DNA of 47,784 nucleotides, taken from Methanomassiliicoccales archaeon. Its GTDB lineage: Archaea > Thermoplasmatota > Thermoplasmata > Methanomassiliicoccales > UBA472. The stretch covers positions 1 to 47,784 of the forward strand of contig JAVYMA010000015.1 in assembly GCA_038740345.1 (NCBI GenBank). Direction: 5' to 3'. Each line of letters begins with the position of its first letter. Position 1 is the first letter of the stretch. Position numbers and translations under genes: made by a program. Positions 32,149-42,242 of the stretch are shown one piece after another. Under the pieces are notes generated by a model. That model was given only the letters and a program-made list of their open reading frames with translations. It searched no databases and was not told the DNA's origin.

Positions 32149-32194
32149 GCAATCCTTCTTGGGTGATAAAAAACCTAGCGTGGCTGATAATTTC

Positions 32195-33439
32195 ATGGCA
32201 CAAGTTGGCGAAACCCTCACCGACCGACAAAAATACGATTTTAAGCGTGCTTTGGAGGAGGTGCGCAATCTCAAAGGTCGCGGTACAGAGCTGATCTCTG
32301 TTTACATCCCTCCAGGTAAGCAAATCTCTGATGTGGCCAACTATCTAAGGGCGGAATACTCGCAATCCTCCAACATAAAGTCCTCGAGCACGAGGAAAAA
32401 CGTACAAGGTGCCATTCAATCTATATTGGCTAGGTTGAAGTATTTTAAGGAACCACCGGCTAATGGTCTCGTCTTCTTCGTTGGGGAGACAGCCTGGGTG
32501 GGAGACCAGACGAAGATGGTGCAGTATGTCCTAGAGCCTCCAGAACCGATTACTTCGTTCCTTTATCGCTGCGACTCCGAGTTCTATCTCGAGCCCCTGT
32601 TAGAAATGCTGGTGGAAAAAAAATCTTATGGTCTCATAGTGGTGGACCGATCCGAGGCCACTATTGGCCTGCTAAATGGGAAAAGGATCACCGTTATTCG
32701 CAACATCCAATCACAGGTACCTTCTAAGCATAGGATGGGTGGGCAATCGGCCCTCCGATTCGAAAGATTAATCGAGATTGCAGCCAATGAATTCTTCAAG
32801 AAGATAGCTGATGCAGCTGCTGAGGCGTTCCTTGGTCGATTAGATGAATTGGTCGGCATACTGGTTGGAGGACCAGGAGCCACGAAGAACTACTTCGTGG
32901 AGCAGGGATATTTGCATCATGAGCTGCAGAAGAGGGTTTTAGACACATTCGACACTGGTTATACCGATGAATATGGTCTCAAGGAATTGGTGGAGAGGGC
33001 TAAGGAAAAGCTAACCGATTTGGATCTCATGAGGGAGAAGAAACTCATCTCGAAGCTTTTAGAGGAGATTCGAAAATCTGACGGCGGTTTGGCCACCTAC
33101 GGAGAGGATCAGGTAAGGGAAGCGGTGATGATGGGAGCTGTTTCCACTGTACTCATCTCTGAAGCTCTTAGGAAGAAGCGCTATACGCTGGAGTGTCCCA
33201 GCTGCGGTTGGAAGGACAAAGTTACGTCGGAAAAGCCCCCTCAAGATCAACGCTGTCCCAGCTGCGGTGCAGTGGTCATATTTGATGAAGGGATAGACCT
33301 GGTCGATGATTTCTTCGATATAGCGGAGAAGATGGGGTCCAAAGTGGAATTGATTTCCGAAGATTCTGAAGAGGGAGAAATGCTACTAAAAGCGTTTGGC
33401 GGCATCGCTGCTCTCTTGAGGTATCGCCCAGGAGGATGA
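32195..33439 (+). CDS. prf1: Peptide chain release factor aRF1
   Basis: 414 residues from the ATG at 32195; TTG 32159 and GTG 32177 in frame are less likely because the TATA box predicts a transcript start near 32170 and family N-termini begin near this ATG. The three functional motifs can be read: NIKS (60-63) and Y-x-C-x3-F (YRCDSEF, 124-130), which read stop codons, and GGQ (182-184 in HRMGGQSALRF), which triggers peptide release. A C-terminal zinc-ribbon pair CPSCG ... CPSCG and an acidic end complete it. It recognises all three stop codons in archaea. ArgRS follows after 3 nt with a good GGAGG. Confidence 0.97.
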   Translation: MAQVGETLTDRQKYDFKRALEEVRNLKGRGTELISVYIPPGKQISDVANYLRAEYSQSSNIKSSSTRKNVQGAIQSILARLKYFKEPPANGLVFFVGETAWVGDQTKMVQYVLEPPEPITSFLYRCDSEFYLEPLLEMLVEKKSYGLIVVDRSEATIGLLNGKRITVIRNIQSQVPSKHRMGGQSALRFERLIEIAANEFFKKIADAAAEAFLGRLDELVGILVGGPGATKNYFVEQGYLHHELQKRVLDTFDTGYTDEYGLKELVERAKEKLTDLDLMREKKLISKLLEEIRKSDGGLATYGEDQVREAVMMGAVSTVLISEALRKKRYTLECPSCGWKDKVTSEKPPQDQRCPSCGAVVIFDEGIDLVDDFFDIAEKMGSKVELISEDSEEGEMLLKAFGGIAALLRYRPGG

Positions 33440-33442
33440 TCG

Positions 33443-35155
33443 ATGGACCCCTTGCAGCCTTTTCGAGAAGAGGTTGACAGATGCCTTAAGCAAGCCCTTC
33501 GCCGCGTAGGCGCGCCTCTCGATTTACCTGTTGAAACTCCTGATACCAGTATAGCCGATTTCGCCTTCCCTTGTTTCACTCTAGCCAAAACTCTCAAGAA
33601 AGCACCCGTTGTCATAGCTGAAGAGCTATCCTTGAATCTTCCAAAATCAGCTCTAATAGAAAAAGCATGGGCCGAGAAAGGGTATCTCAACTTTAGGCTA
33701 GAAAGTCTGGCTCTGGCCCGCATCACCCTTGAGACCATTTTGCGGGAGAAGGAAGCATATGGTCGGGGAGAGCCCAAGCACATAAAAGTTCTTCTGGAGC
33801 ATACCTCCGTCAACCCCACAGGCCCGATTCATGTAGGAAGGGCAAGAAATCCTTTCATTGGAGATACTTTAGCCCGATGCTTGAGAAAAACAGGTTATGA
33901 AGTCACCACGGAATACCTTGTGAATGACGTAGGGAAGCAGGTAGTGCTGCTCTGCTGGGGTGTGCGGAACGCGGTCTCCGATCAGGAGAAGCCGGAGCGC
34001 GATAAGGACGATCATATACTCGTCGGCTATTATCGCCAGGCTAACAAACTCATGGAGACGGACCCGAGGGTCCAAGAGGAGATCGCAGCCATGACCAGGG
34101 CTTTCGAGGCGGGCGACCCAGCGACGATCTCGATGGTCCGGGAGACGGCTGAAAGGATGCTCTCCGGCATTAAGCAAAGCTTAGCGCTCGTGGGCGTTCA
34201 CATAGATAACTATACTTGGGAATCGCAGTTCATAATCAACGGTGAGGCCAGGAGAGTGGTGGAGAGGCTCAAAGCCACTCCCTACTGCCACGAGGAAGGC
34301 GGAGCTCTATACTTAGATCTGAGCGAATTTGGCATCCATGGTAAGAGCACCAAGTTCTTCTTCACCCGTTCAGACGGAACCACACTCTATACCACCAGGG
34401 ACATGGCATATCACCTAGACAAATTCAAGCGCGCTGATGTGGTAATCAATGTGCTAGGAGAGGACCAGAAACTGGGGCAACAGCAACTGGCCGCGGCATT
34501 GAAGATATTAGGAGAGAAGAGAGTGCCAGAATGCCTATTCTATGCCTTTGTCTCCTTGCCTGAGGGAAGAATGTCGACCAGGAAAGGCTTGGTGGTATAT
34601 CTGGACGATCTGATAGATGAGGCCGAGGAGCGCGCATATGAAGAGGTGAGGAAGCGTAGGACGGATCTCAGTGAGCAGAGGATGAGAGAGATCGCCAGAT
34701 GGATTGGAAGAGGGGCACTGCGCTTCAATATGGTGCGTGTTCAGCCAGAGAAGCAAATTGTTTTCAAGTGGGAAGAGGCTTTGAACTTCGAAGGCAATTC
34801 TGCGCCCTTCGTTCAATATGCGCATGCTCGCTGTTGTTCTATAATGAAAAAAGCCGAGGATTACCAACCTGTCCTTGAACCATCTCGTCTGACACAGCCC
34901 TACGAAATAAAGCTTATTCGCATCCTCGCACAATACCCCTCGGTCGTGAGGGACTGTGCGTTAAAGAGGAGGGTACACTTGCTACCAGCATATGCGCAGG
35001 AAGTGGCCGCCGCTTTTAACCAGTTCTATGCATACGTGCCCGTGCTGCGCTCTGGGGAAAATCAAGCTGCCAGGCTTACCCTGGTCGAGGCCACGATGTG
35101 GGTACTCCGCAGCGCTTTGGACACGTTAGGGATCGCGGCCCCGGAGGAGATGTAA
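33443..35155 (+). CDS. argS: Arginyl-tRNA synthetase
   Basis: 570 residues, class I. N-terminal Add-1 domain (residues 1-110), then the HIGH-type motif HTSVNPTGPIHVGRARN, tRNA-synthetase core with TLYTTRDMAYHLDKF, GEDQKLGQQQ, the KMSKS-like GRMSTRKG and the C-terminal anticodon-binding (DALR) domain ending RSALDTLGIAAPEEM. It charges tRNA-Arg and needs the tRNA to form the adenylate. GGAGG is 6 nt before the ATG, overlapping the end of prf1; the acetyltransferase starts directly at the base after its stop. prf1-argS-GNAT form one transcription unit. Confidence 0.97.
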   Translation: MDPLQPFREEVDRCLKQALRRVGAPLDLPVETPDTSIADFAFPCFTLAKTLKKAPVVIAEELSLNLPKSALIEKAWAEKGYLNFRLESLALARITLETILREKEAYGRGEPKHIKVLLEHTSVNPTGPIHVGRARNPFIGDTLARCLRKTGYEVTTEYLVNDVGKQVVLLCWGVRNAVSDQEKPERDKDDHILVGYYRQANKLMETDPRVQEEIAAMTRAFEAGDPATISMVRETAERMLSGIKQSLALVGVHIDNYTWESQFIINGEARRVVERLKATPYCHEEGGALYLDLSEFGIHGKSTKFFFTRSDGTTLYTTRDMAYHLDKFKRADVVINVLGEDQKLGQQQLAAALKILGEKRVPECLFYAFVSLPEGRMSTRKGLVVYLDDLIDEAEERAYEEVRKRRTDLSEQRMREIARWIGRGALRFNMVRVQPEKQIVFKWEEALNFEGNSAPFVQYAHARCCSIMKKAEDYQPVLEPSRLTQPYEIKLIRILAQYPSVVRDCALKRRVHLLPAYAQEVAAAFNQFYAYVPVLRSGENQAARLTLVEATMWVLRSALDTLGIAAPEEM

Positions 35156-35647
35156 ATGGCACAGATCGTCAAGCTCAAGAAAGAGGACAAAGGGCGCGTG
35201 AGAGCGCTCGAGCTCTTCATCATAAAGGAATACATGGAATCGATCCTGAAGCGCAAGTGGGAAGAGCTAAGTCCGGAATTCGTGGAACAGCTGGGAGCGA
35301 CTAACGACCAAGCCTTCAAGCTGTACCTGGAGTCCGGCCTCAGTTACGTGGCCAAAGAGGACGATCAGATAGTTGGCTTCATCTTCGCCCAAAAGGTGCA
35401 GCATATGTCAAACATTCCCCTATCTGTTTGGATTGAGAGCATCGGGGTCCATCCCTCCCATAGGCGCCAGGGCATAGGTTATCAATTGCTTAGGAAAGTA
35501 TCCTTGGAGGCCAAGAAGCAGGGCGCCAAGGCTGTGCAGAGCGCTATAATGCCTGAGAATGCCGTTTCCTTGATGCTGCACAAGAAGCTGGGCTTCTTCT
35601 TGGATGCGCGTAGGATAGCATTCTTGGACCTTGACACCTTCAAATGA
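35156..35647 (+). CDS. GNAT-family N-acetyltransferase
   Basis: 163 residues. The acetyl-CoA binding motif A is seen in ESIGVHPSHRRQGIGYQLLRKV (R-x-x-G-I-G), preceded by YVAKEDDQIVGFIFAQKV and followed by the motif B-like AIMPENAVSLMLHKKLGFFLDARRIAFL. These are the core elements of a protein or small-molecule acetyltransferase; the substrate cannot be inferred. The ATG directly follows the TAA of argS with GGAGGAG as ribosome site inside argS, so expression is coupled. It converges with the lipoate ligase gene with an 8-nt overlap of the ends. Confidence 0.93.
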   Translation: MAQIVKLKKEDKGRVRALELFIIKEYMESILKRKWEELSPEFVEQLGATNDQAFKLYLESGLSYVAKEDDQIVGFIFAQKVQHMSNIPLSVWIESIGVHPSHRRQGIGYQLLRKVSLEAKKQGAKAVQSAIMPENAVSLMLHKKLGFFLDARRIAFLDLDTFK

Positions 35648-36404
35648 CATCGTTGCAAGATGGAGAGAGAGGGGGAGCAAGAGTATAATCTCTGTTGTTA
35701 TATTTGGAGCTCACCAGCTCTTTTATCATACGTTCCTCGAAATGAGTCAGGACTCCCCTTAGGATGTTCACCTTGAACACCTCTGAGAATCCCTGAATCA
35801 AGGCTGTCTTTACCTTATCCAGTGGTGGAATCTCTCCTAGCTCTCTCTCCAACGTGGTAATGGAATCCTTGGAGCGACCTTTCTTGCGCATCCGAAGCAC
35901 CTTGAACATCACATCCAAATCTGTTGATACCAATAAAGTCCCATGCTGAAGGACCACCCCAGCCCTGCGCAATTGAGCGCTTCCAGATATTTTACGCTTG
36001 TTGACAAGGATGTCGTTGATAGGTTTGAACTCAGCCTTTACGCCTAATCTCTCCAACCCTCTTATCACTCCACTACAGACTAAAGCGAACGTCTCGTTAG
36101 GAGAATGTGGCACCGACTCCTCATCAAGCACCACCGCATATATTATTTGACCTTGATCGGTGTAAATTGCGCTCCCACCAGAGGCGCGGCGTACCACCTG
36201 AACGTCATGCTGTCGCACGGCCTCCATGTCCAGGACCTCTTCAGCTCGCTCGAAATATCCTAGCGAGACGGTAGGGCGATCGCGACGGTATAGATGCAGA
36301 GTATTGGGTACCAACCTACGCTGACGCGCCATGAGCATGGCCTCATCGCAGGCCACGGAGCGCCACGGATCGCAGAGATCGGAATCTACCAACCTCCAGA
36401 TCAT
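35640..36404 (-). CDS. Lipoate-protein ligase A-like protein
   Basis: About 254 residues from the ATG at 36404 (the frame starts at TTG 36428, but family N-termini begin near MIWRLVDSD). Biotin/lipoate ligase fold: ACDEAMLMARQRR, VSLGYFERAEEV, the RRASGGSAIYTDQGQIIYAVV loop that binds the acyl group, and the lysine motif INDILVNKRKISGSAQ. It would attach lipoate or octanoate to dehydrogenase or glycine-cleavage proteins, none of which is encoded in this window. A TATA-like AGATATTAAT lies about 30 nt upstream, suggesting a leaderless transcript. Confidence 0.88.
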   Translation of the reverse strand: MIWRLVDSDLCDPWRSVACDEAMLMARQRRLVPNTLHLYRRDRPTVSLGYFERAEEVLDMEAVRQHDVQVVRRASGGSAIYTDQGQIIYAVVLDEESVPHSPNETFALVCSGVIRGLERLGVKAEFKPINDILVNKRKISGSAQLRRAGVVLQHGTLLVSTDLDVMFKVLRMRKKGRSKDSITTLERELGEIPPLDKVKTALIQGFSEVFKVNILRGVLTHFEERMIKELVSSKYNNRDYTLAPPLSPSCNDVI

Positions 36405-36461
36405 ACGATGAGGCACGGCGTCAGGCAATTAATATCTTTTTGCCGCTTTCGCTCTGCCTAC

Positions 36462-38861
36462 CTACGATTCGACCACTATACCACGTTTGCTGAGGGCCTC
36501 CTTCACCTTGGTAGGAACCTTGAGCTTTTCGCCCTTTCCCCCTGCCTTTTGTGTGGTTTTGAAAGCATTCTTCTGCTTGCCCTCTTTTGCTTGGGCTGAA
36601 AGGCCTGGACTTTCGGTCTCTTCCAATCCTATGTTGAAGCGAGAAGACATCTCTTTCAGTTTTGAGGCGAGCTCGGCTAGAGTCTGAGCCCGGGCCGTGA
36701 GATCCTCCATACTGGCTGTCAACTGCTCCGTGGAGGAGGCGCTTTCCTCTGAGGCGGAGGCTGTCTCCTCAGCTATAGAGGCTATCCCATCCACAGCTTT
36801 GGCTGCGCGCTGCGTGCCCTCCTTTTGCTGCATCATCATGCTCATGAGCCCAGACAGCAATTCATCTACTTTGGAAGCCAGTACCGCGATTTCCTCAAAG
36901 GCCTTTCCTGTAGCATCCACCATCTGAAGCCCTTCAGAGGTCTCTCGGGTTCCTCTCTTCATGCTCTCCACTGCCTTAGCAGTCTCGGCCTGCACTTCCT
37001 TGATCATCTTGGCGATGCGCTCGGCGGCCTCGCGCGAATCCTCTGCTAGATTCTTCACTTCCTCGGCCACCACGGCGAACCCTCGTCCCTGCTCTCCGGC
37101 TCTGGCCGCTTCGATGGCCGCGTTCAGAGCCAACATGTTGGTCTGGTCAGAGATATTGGTGATTACATCCACTATCTCGCCGATCTCCTCAGATCTCCTC
37201 CCCAGACCCTCTATGACCGAAGCAGACTCTTGCACCACTTTCTCCACTTCGCGCATTTTCTTGACAGTAGTCTCTACCGTCGCCCTCCCCCTTCGTGCCG
37301 AATCTGAGGATCGCTTGGCGCTCTCAGAAGCAGAGGAAGCGTTGCTCACGACTTTCTCGGAGGCGGTGGATATCTCGGCCATGACCTTAGCGGTCTCATC
37401 TACCGCCGCGGCCTGGCTCTGCGCCCCCTTGGATATCTGCTGAATGGCACTAGATACCTGCTCAGTAGAGGCATTCATCTCTTCAGCCGAAGAGGCGAGG
37501 TCCTGCGCTGTAGATTGCACTAGGTCCACCGAGCGATTGACCTCCTTTAACAGCTCGGTCAAGGACTCGCCTATCATGTCCAAGGATTGGGAGAAGCGCA
37601 GGAGATCTCCTTTCGTCTCGATAGAAACGCGAGCGGTCATGTCTCCCTCTGCATACGCTTGAGCGACACGCATGGCTTCCTCTATAGGCTTGATGACCGC
37701 ATCTAGAGTATCATTCACACCCTGCACGATGGCGCGATATTCACCCTCATGTCTGTTGGCGTCTGCTCTGGTCGATAGGGCGCCTTCTTTGGCAGCGTCG
37801 GTGAGCATGCGCATGTCTTTTGTTAGTCTTACCAGAGCTTCCTTGACCTGGGAAATTGAGGAATTGATCCTCTGGAAGTTCTCCTTCGTTTCTTTGGTAT
37901 ATTCATCAGCCTCCTCCACCTTCACATCTAGGTCCAAGACGCCTTGGGCCAGAAGATTCAGGTTGTGCGCCACCCTCTCCACCTCCTTCTTCTGGTACAG
38001 GGCGACGCGCTGCTGTGCTGTCACATCTTGAAGAACCTCTATATGGCCAATAGGCTCACCCTTGGCGTTCTTTATATACGCGACATCTATCTGAGTGTGC
38101 TTCCCACCTCTATTGGTATATGTACGCGGGATGCCAGCCTCTCTCATCTTTACTATTCCGCACTCCTTGGTGCCGCATATCGGCCCCCTCCACTCAGAGC
38201 AATGCTTTCCCACCATATCAGCTCTGGAGCGTTTGAGGACCTTTTCCGAAGCATTGTTTATGAATGTCGTGTTCATGTTCAGGTCCGTGACTGAGATAGG
38301 GAATGGGATGGCATCCAAGATCTGCTCGTACCAGAAAATTTTATCCACTACCGCATCCATGGTCTTGTTAAAAGCCTGGACTATCGAGGCATAATTGCCG
38401 CTGAATTTAGATTCGTCAGCCCGAGCCGAGAAATTTCCCTTATTGCTCTCCTCCGTCAGCCTACTTATCTCCTTAGCTATCTCTACCTCTTTGGAAATAT
38501 CCATAATATGCTCGACATAGCCTATTATCTCGCCATTTGGGTCTTTTATAACCGCTCCTGTAGCCCTAACAGGGACTTCTCCCCAAGTAAGCTTGGCGAT
38601 AGAATCTCCCGTGAATTCCTTACCTTCTCTCATACATCTCTTGGCTAAGCATTTTTCAGTATCGCATGCTGGTGTACGAATGAGGTCGGCGCATCTCTTA
38701 CCGAGCACATCCTCTTTCCTAGCTTTCAAAAGTTTCAAGCAGCTTGCGTTCAAATAACTGATATGGAGCTCCTTGTCCATGACCATAACAGGGGCAGGAA
38801 GAGCCTCTAGTGCTTTACAGAATTCCTCGCTGACGGCAATCTTACTTTCCAAGGTTCTCAC
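36462..38861 (-). CDS. Soluble methyl-accepting chemotaxis protein with two Cys-rich PAS domains
   Basis: 799 residues starting with GTG, without any membrane helix, so a cytosolic receptor. PAS 1 (about 15-125) carries C57, C66, C71 and C76 ([16 protein letters not shown] plus KRC). PAS 2 (about 180-285) has a similar loop with C221, C229 and C234 ([15 protein letters not shown]). Helical HAMP-like linkers follow each PAS ([25 protein letters not shown]). Residues about 430-730 are the coiled-coil signalling domain with the hairpin tip [20 protein letters not shown] and [16 protein letters not shown]. The C-terminus is basic and short. It signals to CheA/CheW, which are not in the window. 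The Cys clusters suggest redox or metal sensing. Confidence 0.93.
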   Translation of the reverse strand: MRTLESKIAVSEEFCKALEALPAPVMVMDKELHISYLNASCLKLLKARKEDVLGKRCADLIRTPACDTEKCLAKRCMREGKEFTGDSIAKLTWGEVPVRATGAVIKDPNGEIIGYVEHIMDISKEVEIAKEISRLTEESNKGNFSARADESKFSGNYASIVQAFNKTMDAVVDKIFWYEQILDAIPFPISVTDLNMNTTFINNASEKVLKRSRADMVGKHCSEWRGPICGTKECGIVKMREAGIPRTYTNRGGKHTQIDVAYIKNAKGEPIGHIEVLQDVTAQQRVALYQKKEVERVAHNLNLLAQGVLDLDVKVEEADEYTKETKENFQRINSSISQVKEALVRLTKDMRMLTDAAKEGALSTRADANRHEGEYRAIVQGVNDTLDAVIKPIEEAMRVAQAYAEGDMTARVSIETKGDLLRFSQSLDMIGESLTELLKEVNRSVDLVQSTAQDLASSAEEMNASTEQVSSAIQQISKGAQSQAAAVDETAKVMAEISTASEKVVSNASSASESAKRSSDSARRGRATVETTVKKMREVEKVVQESASVIEGLGRRSEEIGEIVDVITNISDQTNMLALNAAIEAARAGEQGRGFAVVAEEVKNLAEDSREAAERIAKMIKEVQAETAKAVESMKRGTRETSEGLQMVDATGKAFEEIAVLASKVDELLSGLMSMMMQQKEGTQRAAKAVDGIASIAEETASASEESASSTEQLTASMEDLTARAQTLAELASKLKEMSSRFNIGLEETESPGLSAQAKEGKQKNAFKTTQKAGGKGEKLKVPTKVKEALSKRGIVVES

Positions 38862-39097
38862 CTTCTATCTCTGGGCTGATTCCAAGGCATGTCGCATATT
38901 GATGTTAACTGAGTTAAGGACTTGGCAATTTAGCTAATAAATATGAATGCCTCGATTATCATGATTGATATCAAATTCCTTCAGGCCAGTAACATAAGAT
39001 TCTATCGAATTTGATACTGAAAATCCATAAATGTACTAGAAAAGCGAAATAAATGGTGAAAATGGAAAAATGGTTTGAAAGGTTTTGGCAGCACGGC

Positions 39098-42052
39098 TCA
39101 CTTCTTTCCTTTCTTCTCCTCATTAGTGGCCGGCTGCTTTTTGGTCTCCTCCTTCTGCTTCTCCTTCTTTCCACCTAGCTTGGGCAAGCGTTTTCGGTAG
39201 AAATAGAGCAGGATGACCACCACTATAGCTGCGAATATACCGCCGTACAAGGCTATGGCCTTCCAGGCGGCTTCGTTGACCGTGATCGCAGCAGTGTATG
39301 AGTTGTCCGTGGTGACAATTTCGTTGTCCACGGAAGCAGTCGCCACTATGGTGAAGTTACCTTTTGCCGAGGGCGTCCAGCTGAAGTAGATGAGACCGAA
39401 TTTGCCTGGCATGAGGGTACTGTTAGTTACGTCATTCACCCTCATGTTAGATGACTCTCCGATCTTGCTCTTCGATCCACTGGAGGAGAGGATGAAGAAC
39501 TCCACCTTTGGTGCCAACGCATTAGAGCTCCCGACGTTGGTCAAATTCACCTTTATCGTACCCGCGGAACCTTCGGTCATGGGGTTAGGATCGAAAATCA
39601 TGGAAACGATCCTTAGATCGGGTCGGGGAGAAGAGGTGATGACGATGGACTTCGTGAGGTTGGCTTTGTTGCCTGCTTGGTCTGTGACCTCCAATTTCAC
39701 GGTGAAGGTCTTGATCGCTGAGAACGCATGTCTGACCCATGGTCCAGTCGCCACATTCGAGTCCCCGAAGGTCCAAGAGAAGCTCAATTTGTCAAAAGAG
39801 TCGTTGGCATCATAAGTAGCGTTGCCATTGAAGACCAACGTCTGATTCTCTTGAGCTGTGGTCACACTATTTCCATTAAGCTCGATTGTGAATGAGACCA
39901 CGGGCGGCACTGTATCCTTCACCAGGACGATGATGCTCTTAGTTGAGACCCTACCGGCCACATCCGTGACATTCAGCACCATAGTGAATGTGCCGGCTCG
40001 AGCATAGGTCTTGGTCACGTTCTGATTCTCTCCCATGCCCACCACGGTCTTGTTGCCGTCTCCCCATATGTACTCCCATCTCTTTATGATGCCAACATCG
40101 TTAGAAGCTGTAGACGCGATGTGGTCATAAGAAGTGGCTCCATTGAAAATTAAGGCCTCATTCTGCTTAACAATCAGATTCGGGGCTTGCAAGCTAAGGG
40201 TGTGATCCTTTACCTTGAAGTCGGGCGTAGGATTGATACCATCGCTCTTAACATAGAAGCTCTTGACGGCGGTCAACCCAGCGACATCAGTGACTGTCAA
40301 AGTCACCGTGAGGTTGAAGTGCGCAGCCCCATAAGTATAAGTTGTCCAATAGGAGGAAATGGGGCCTTGCACTACACCGTTTCCGAAGTTCCATGTGAAT
40401 TTCAAGGGATTCCCGTTGGGGTCCGAGGAACCATTGGCCGTGAACACGATCGGCTTTTGTGAATTAACTATATAATATAACACGCTCGTCCCAGAAGTCA
40501 CGGCATAGGCCCAATCTGAGGAAACGTCTATTCCAGCAGTGGCAATGGGGGCCACAGAGCGTTGTATGGTCATGGTGACTACCTCATGGGTGCCGGTGGT
40601 CCGTACAGTGGGGTCGATTGTTACCGAAAGATAGCCAGTTACTACTGCACTACCTGTAGAGGTGGTGTTTGCAGTCATCTCGTTTCCTCTGGGCCAAGTA
40701 AGGTAGACAATGTTGTTGAGAGAATTGGTGTCGTACCTAGCGTAAGCTGTAACAGTGTACGTCGAACCGCCATTGAGGATATTGGCCTGACTTCTATAGG
40801 AGCTCACAAAAGCAGCCGAATATTGGGCTGTAGACGTAACGGATGACCCTGATATTCCTGTGAAGGCCGCTGAAACGAAATCTGTCTGTACAGTGTACTT
40901 TGTACCATTAACTCTAACCATGAAATCCGAGGTCACGTTTAGTGGGCCAAACGACCGAACTCTGTTAATGAAAGCGTTATACTCTGTTGCGCTCACAACA
41001 CCATTACCGTCCCCAAATGCGAAATCAATCTGCATACGCAAGTTCGGAAGGTAACTATATGGGATGTTAGGCCAAGAGGCATCGAAGTCCATGGTGAGAT
41101 TGCGATAAAGATTGAAATTATTCCAATCATTGGAAGCAAATACGATTCCATTCGAATCTACTTGTGCTCCTTGGGAGACTAGGTTAATTGTGACTGTTTG
41201 AGAAGTGATCAGGGTAATGGACTGCATGCTCGCTTGCGCATCCGTTGCATCAACCATCAGATAAAATGGGTTGGAATCAGCGAAGCCATCTATGACAAAA
41301 TAGTTGGATGTCACTCGACCTGTGATTATCCTCTTTTCCACCGGCAAAGATGGGTTGGAGGAAACTAAGACTGCAGTCACCCCAGAGGCAGGTACATTAT
41401 TCTTATAGACATAACCCGTCACAGTTACCGATGGGTTTAGAACCACGTTCACATTAACAGTAACGCCACTTGAAACTGTGACGTCTCGCACATCAGTCTC
41501 GAATCCATTGGCGCTAGTCACAAGACGATACGTGCTTGTGTGAACTATTTGCGAGGTAGAGCCACTAAAACTATAGATCTTTTCCATTTTGGTCGGGGAA
41601 TTTAAGTCGATGGTCTTTAGGGTAACGCCGCTCACTGGGCTACCTCCTGACGTCACAGTTACTGTCAAGGTTCCCACGGTTGTGGGTAGCTTGTTTATCT
41701 GGATGAGACCAAGTTGTACGGCGTTTATACCATCATATTTTACCACCGTCGAGTACTCTAGATCATAGTACCCGCTCTTGGAGATCCTCAGGATGTAGTA
41801 GCCGGGTGGTGGGGAGAATGTGGCCAGACCGCCGGCGTCACTAGAAGTGGAATACATCTTTGAAGTGTGGGTCTCCGTGAGCGTGGCGGTAGCACCTGCG
41901 ACAGGGGCGTTCGTGTTATCGACCACGTTCAATGAGATGGGGGCAGTACTTGAAGCCTCGACCGTTGCGCTCGGGAAAATCATTATTCCTGACAGCAACA
42001 GAAGTGCTACCAACATGCCCGTTGCCAATTGTTTACCTTTCGTATATTGCAT
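39098..42052 (-). CDS. Large PKD-domain cell-surface protein
   Basis: 984 residues from the ATG at 42052, with GAGGGAGGG just upstream. Residues 1-33 form a signal peptide (LATGMLVALLLLSGIMIF). Then come carboxypeptidase-regulatory-like beta domains (about 38-290; NAPVAGATATLTETHT, GYYILRISKSGYYD), a unique region (290-510), three PKD domains with the W-x-F-G-[DN] core (KFTWNFGNG, EYIWGDGN, FSWTFGDSN) at about 515-805, a CARDB-like domain (810-910), a single membrane helix (about 935-960, IFAAIVVVILLYFY) and a Lys-rich cytosolic tail. It is an anchored, exported surface or S-layer-associated protein, probably for adhesion or cell-wall structure. Monocistronic. Confidence 0.88.
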   Translation of the reverse strand: MQYTKGKQLATGMLVALLLLSGIMIFPSATVEASSTAPISLNVVDNTNAPVAGATATLTETHTSKMYSTSSDAGGLATFSPPPGYYILRISKSGYYDLEYSTVVKYDGINAVQLGLIQINKLPTTVGTLTVTVTSGGSPVSGVTLKTIDLNSPTKMEKIYSFSGSTSQIVHTSTYRLVTSANGFETDVRDVTVSSGVTVNVNVVLNPSVTVTGYVYKNNVPASGVTAVLVSSNPSLPVEKRIITGRVTSNYFVIDGFADSNPFYLMVDATDAQASMQSITLITSQTVTINLVSQGAQVDSNGIVFASNDWNNFNLYRNLTMDFDASWPNIPYSYLPNLRMQIDFAFGDGNGVVSATEYNAFINRVRSFGPLNVTSDFMVRVNGTKYTVQTDFVSAAFTGISGSSVTSTAQYSAAFVSSYRSQANILNGGSTYTVTAYARYDTNSLNNIVYLTWPRGNEMTANTTSTGSAVVTGYLSVTIDPTVRTTGTHEVVTMTIQRSVAPIATAGIDVSSDWAYAVTSGTSVLYYIVNSQKPIVFTANGSSDPNGNPLKFTWNFGNGVVQGPISSYWTTYTYGAAHFNLTVTLTVTDVAGLTAVKSFYVKSDGINPTPDFKVKDHTLSLQAPNLIVKQNEALIFNGATSYDHIASTASNDVGIIKRWEYIWGDGNKTVVGMGENQNVTKTYARAGTFTMVLNVTDVAGRVSTKSIIVLVKDTVPPVVSFTIELNGNSVTTAQENQTLVFNGNATYDANDSFDKLSFSWTFGDSNVATGPWVRHAFSAIKTFTVKLEVTDQAGNKANLTKSIVITSSPRPDLRIVSMIFDPNPMTEGSAGTIKVNLTNVGSSNALAPKVEFFILSSSGSKSKIGESSNMRVNDVTNSTLMPGKFGLIYFSWTPSAKGNFTIVATASVDNEIVTTDNSYTAAITVNEAAWKAIALYGGIFAAIVVVILLYFYRKRLPKLGGKKEKQKEETKKQPATNEEKKGKK

Positions 42053-42242
42053 CAATACCCTCCCTCATTGCTGCTAAATGCTTGAGGTCCCCAGTTATAG
42101 GATTGGAAAAGCCGAATCACTTGGACCTTAATAAAGATTGTTGTGACCCAGTAATATACTGGCTATACCTTTGAGAAAGGTATGGAGAAACCTACTTTTG
42201 CCTTACCTTCAAGAACTATTACAAATCACGGAAACTTCATTT

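Noticed and set aside
32125-32274. 50-codon upstream extension of UMP kinase
   Set aside because: The homologous part begins at MDYVVVSLGG (32124), and the extension overlaps the divergent aRF1 gene and its promoter.
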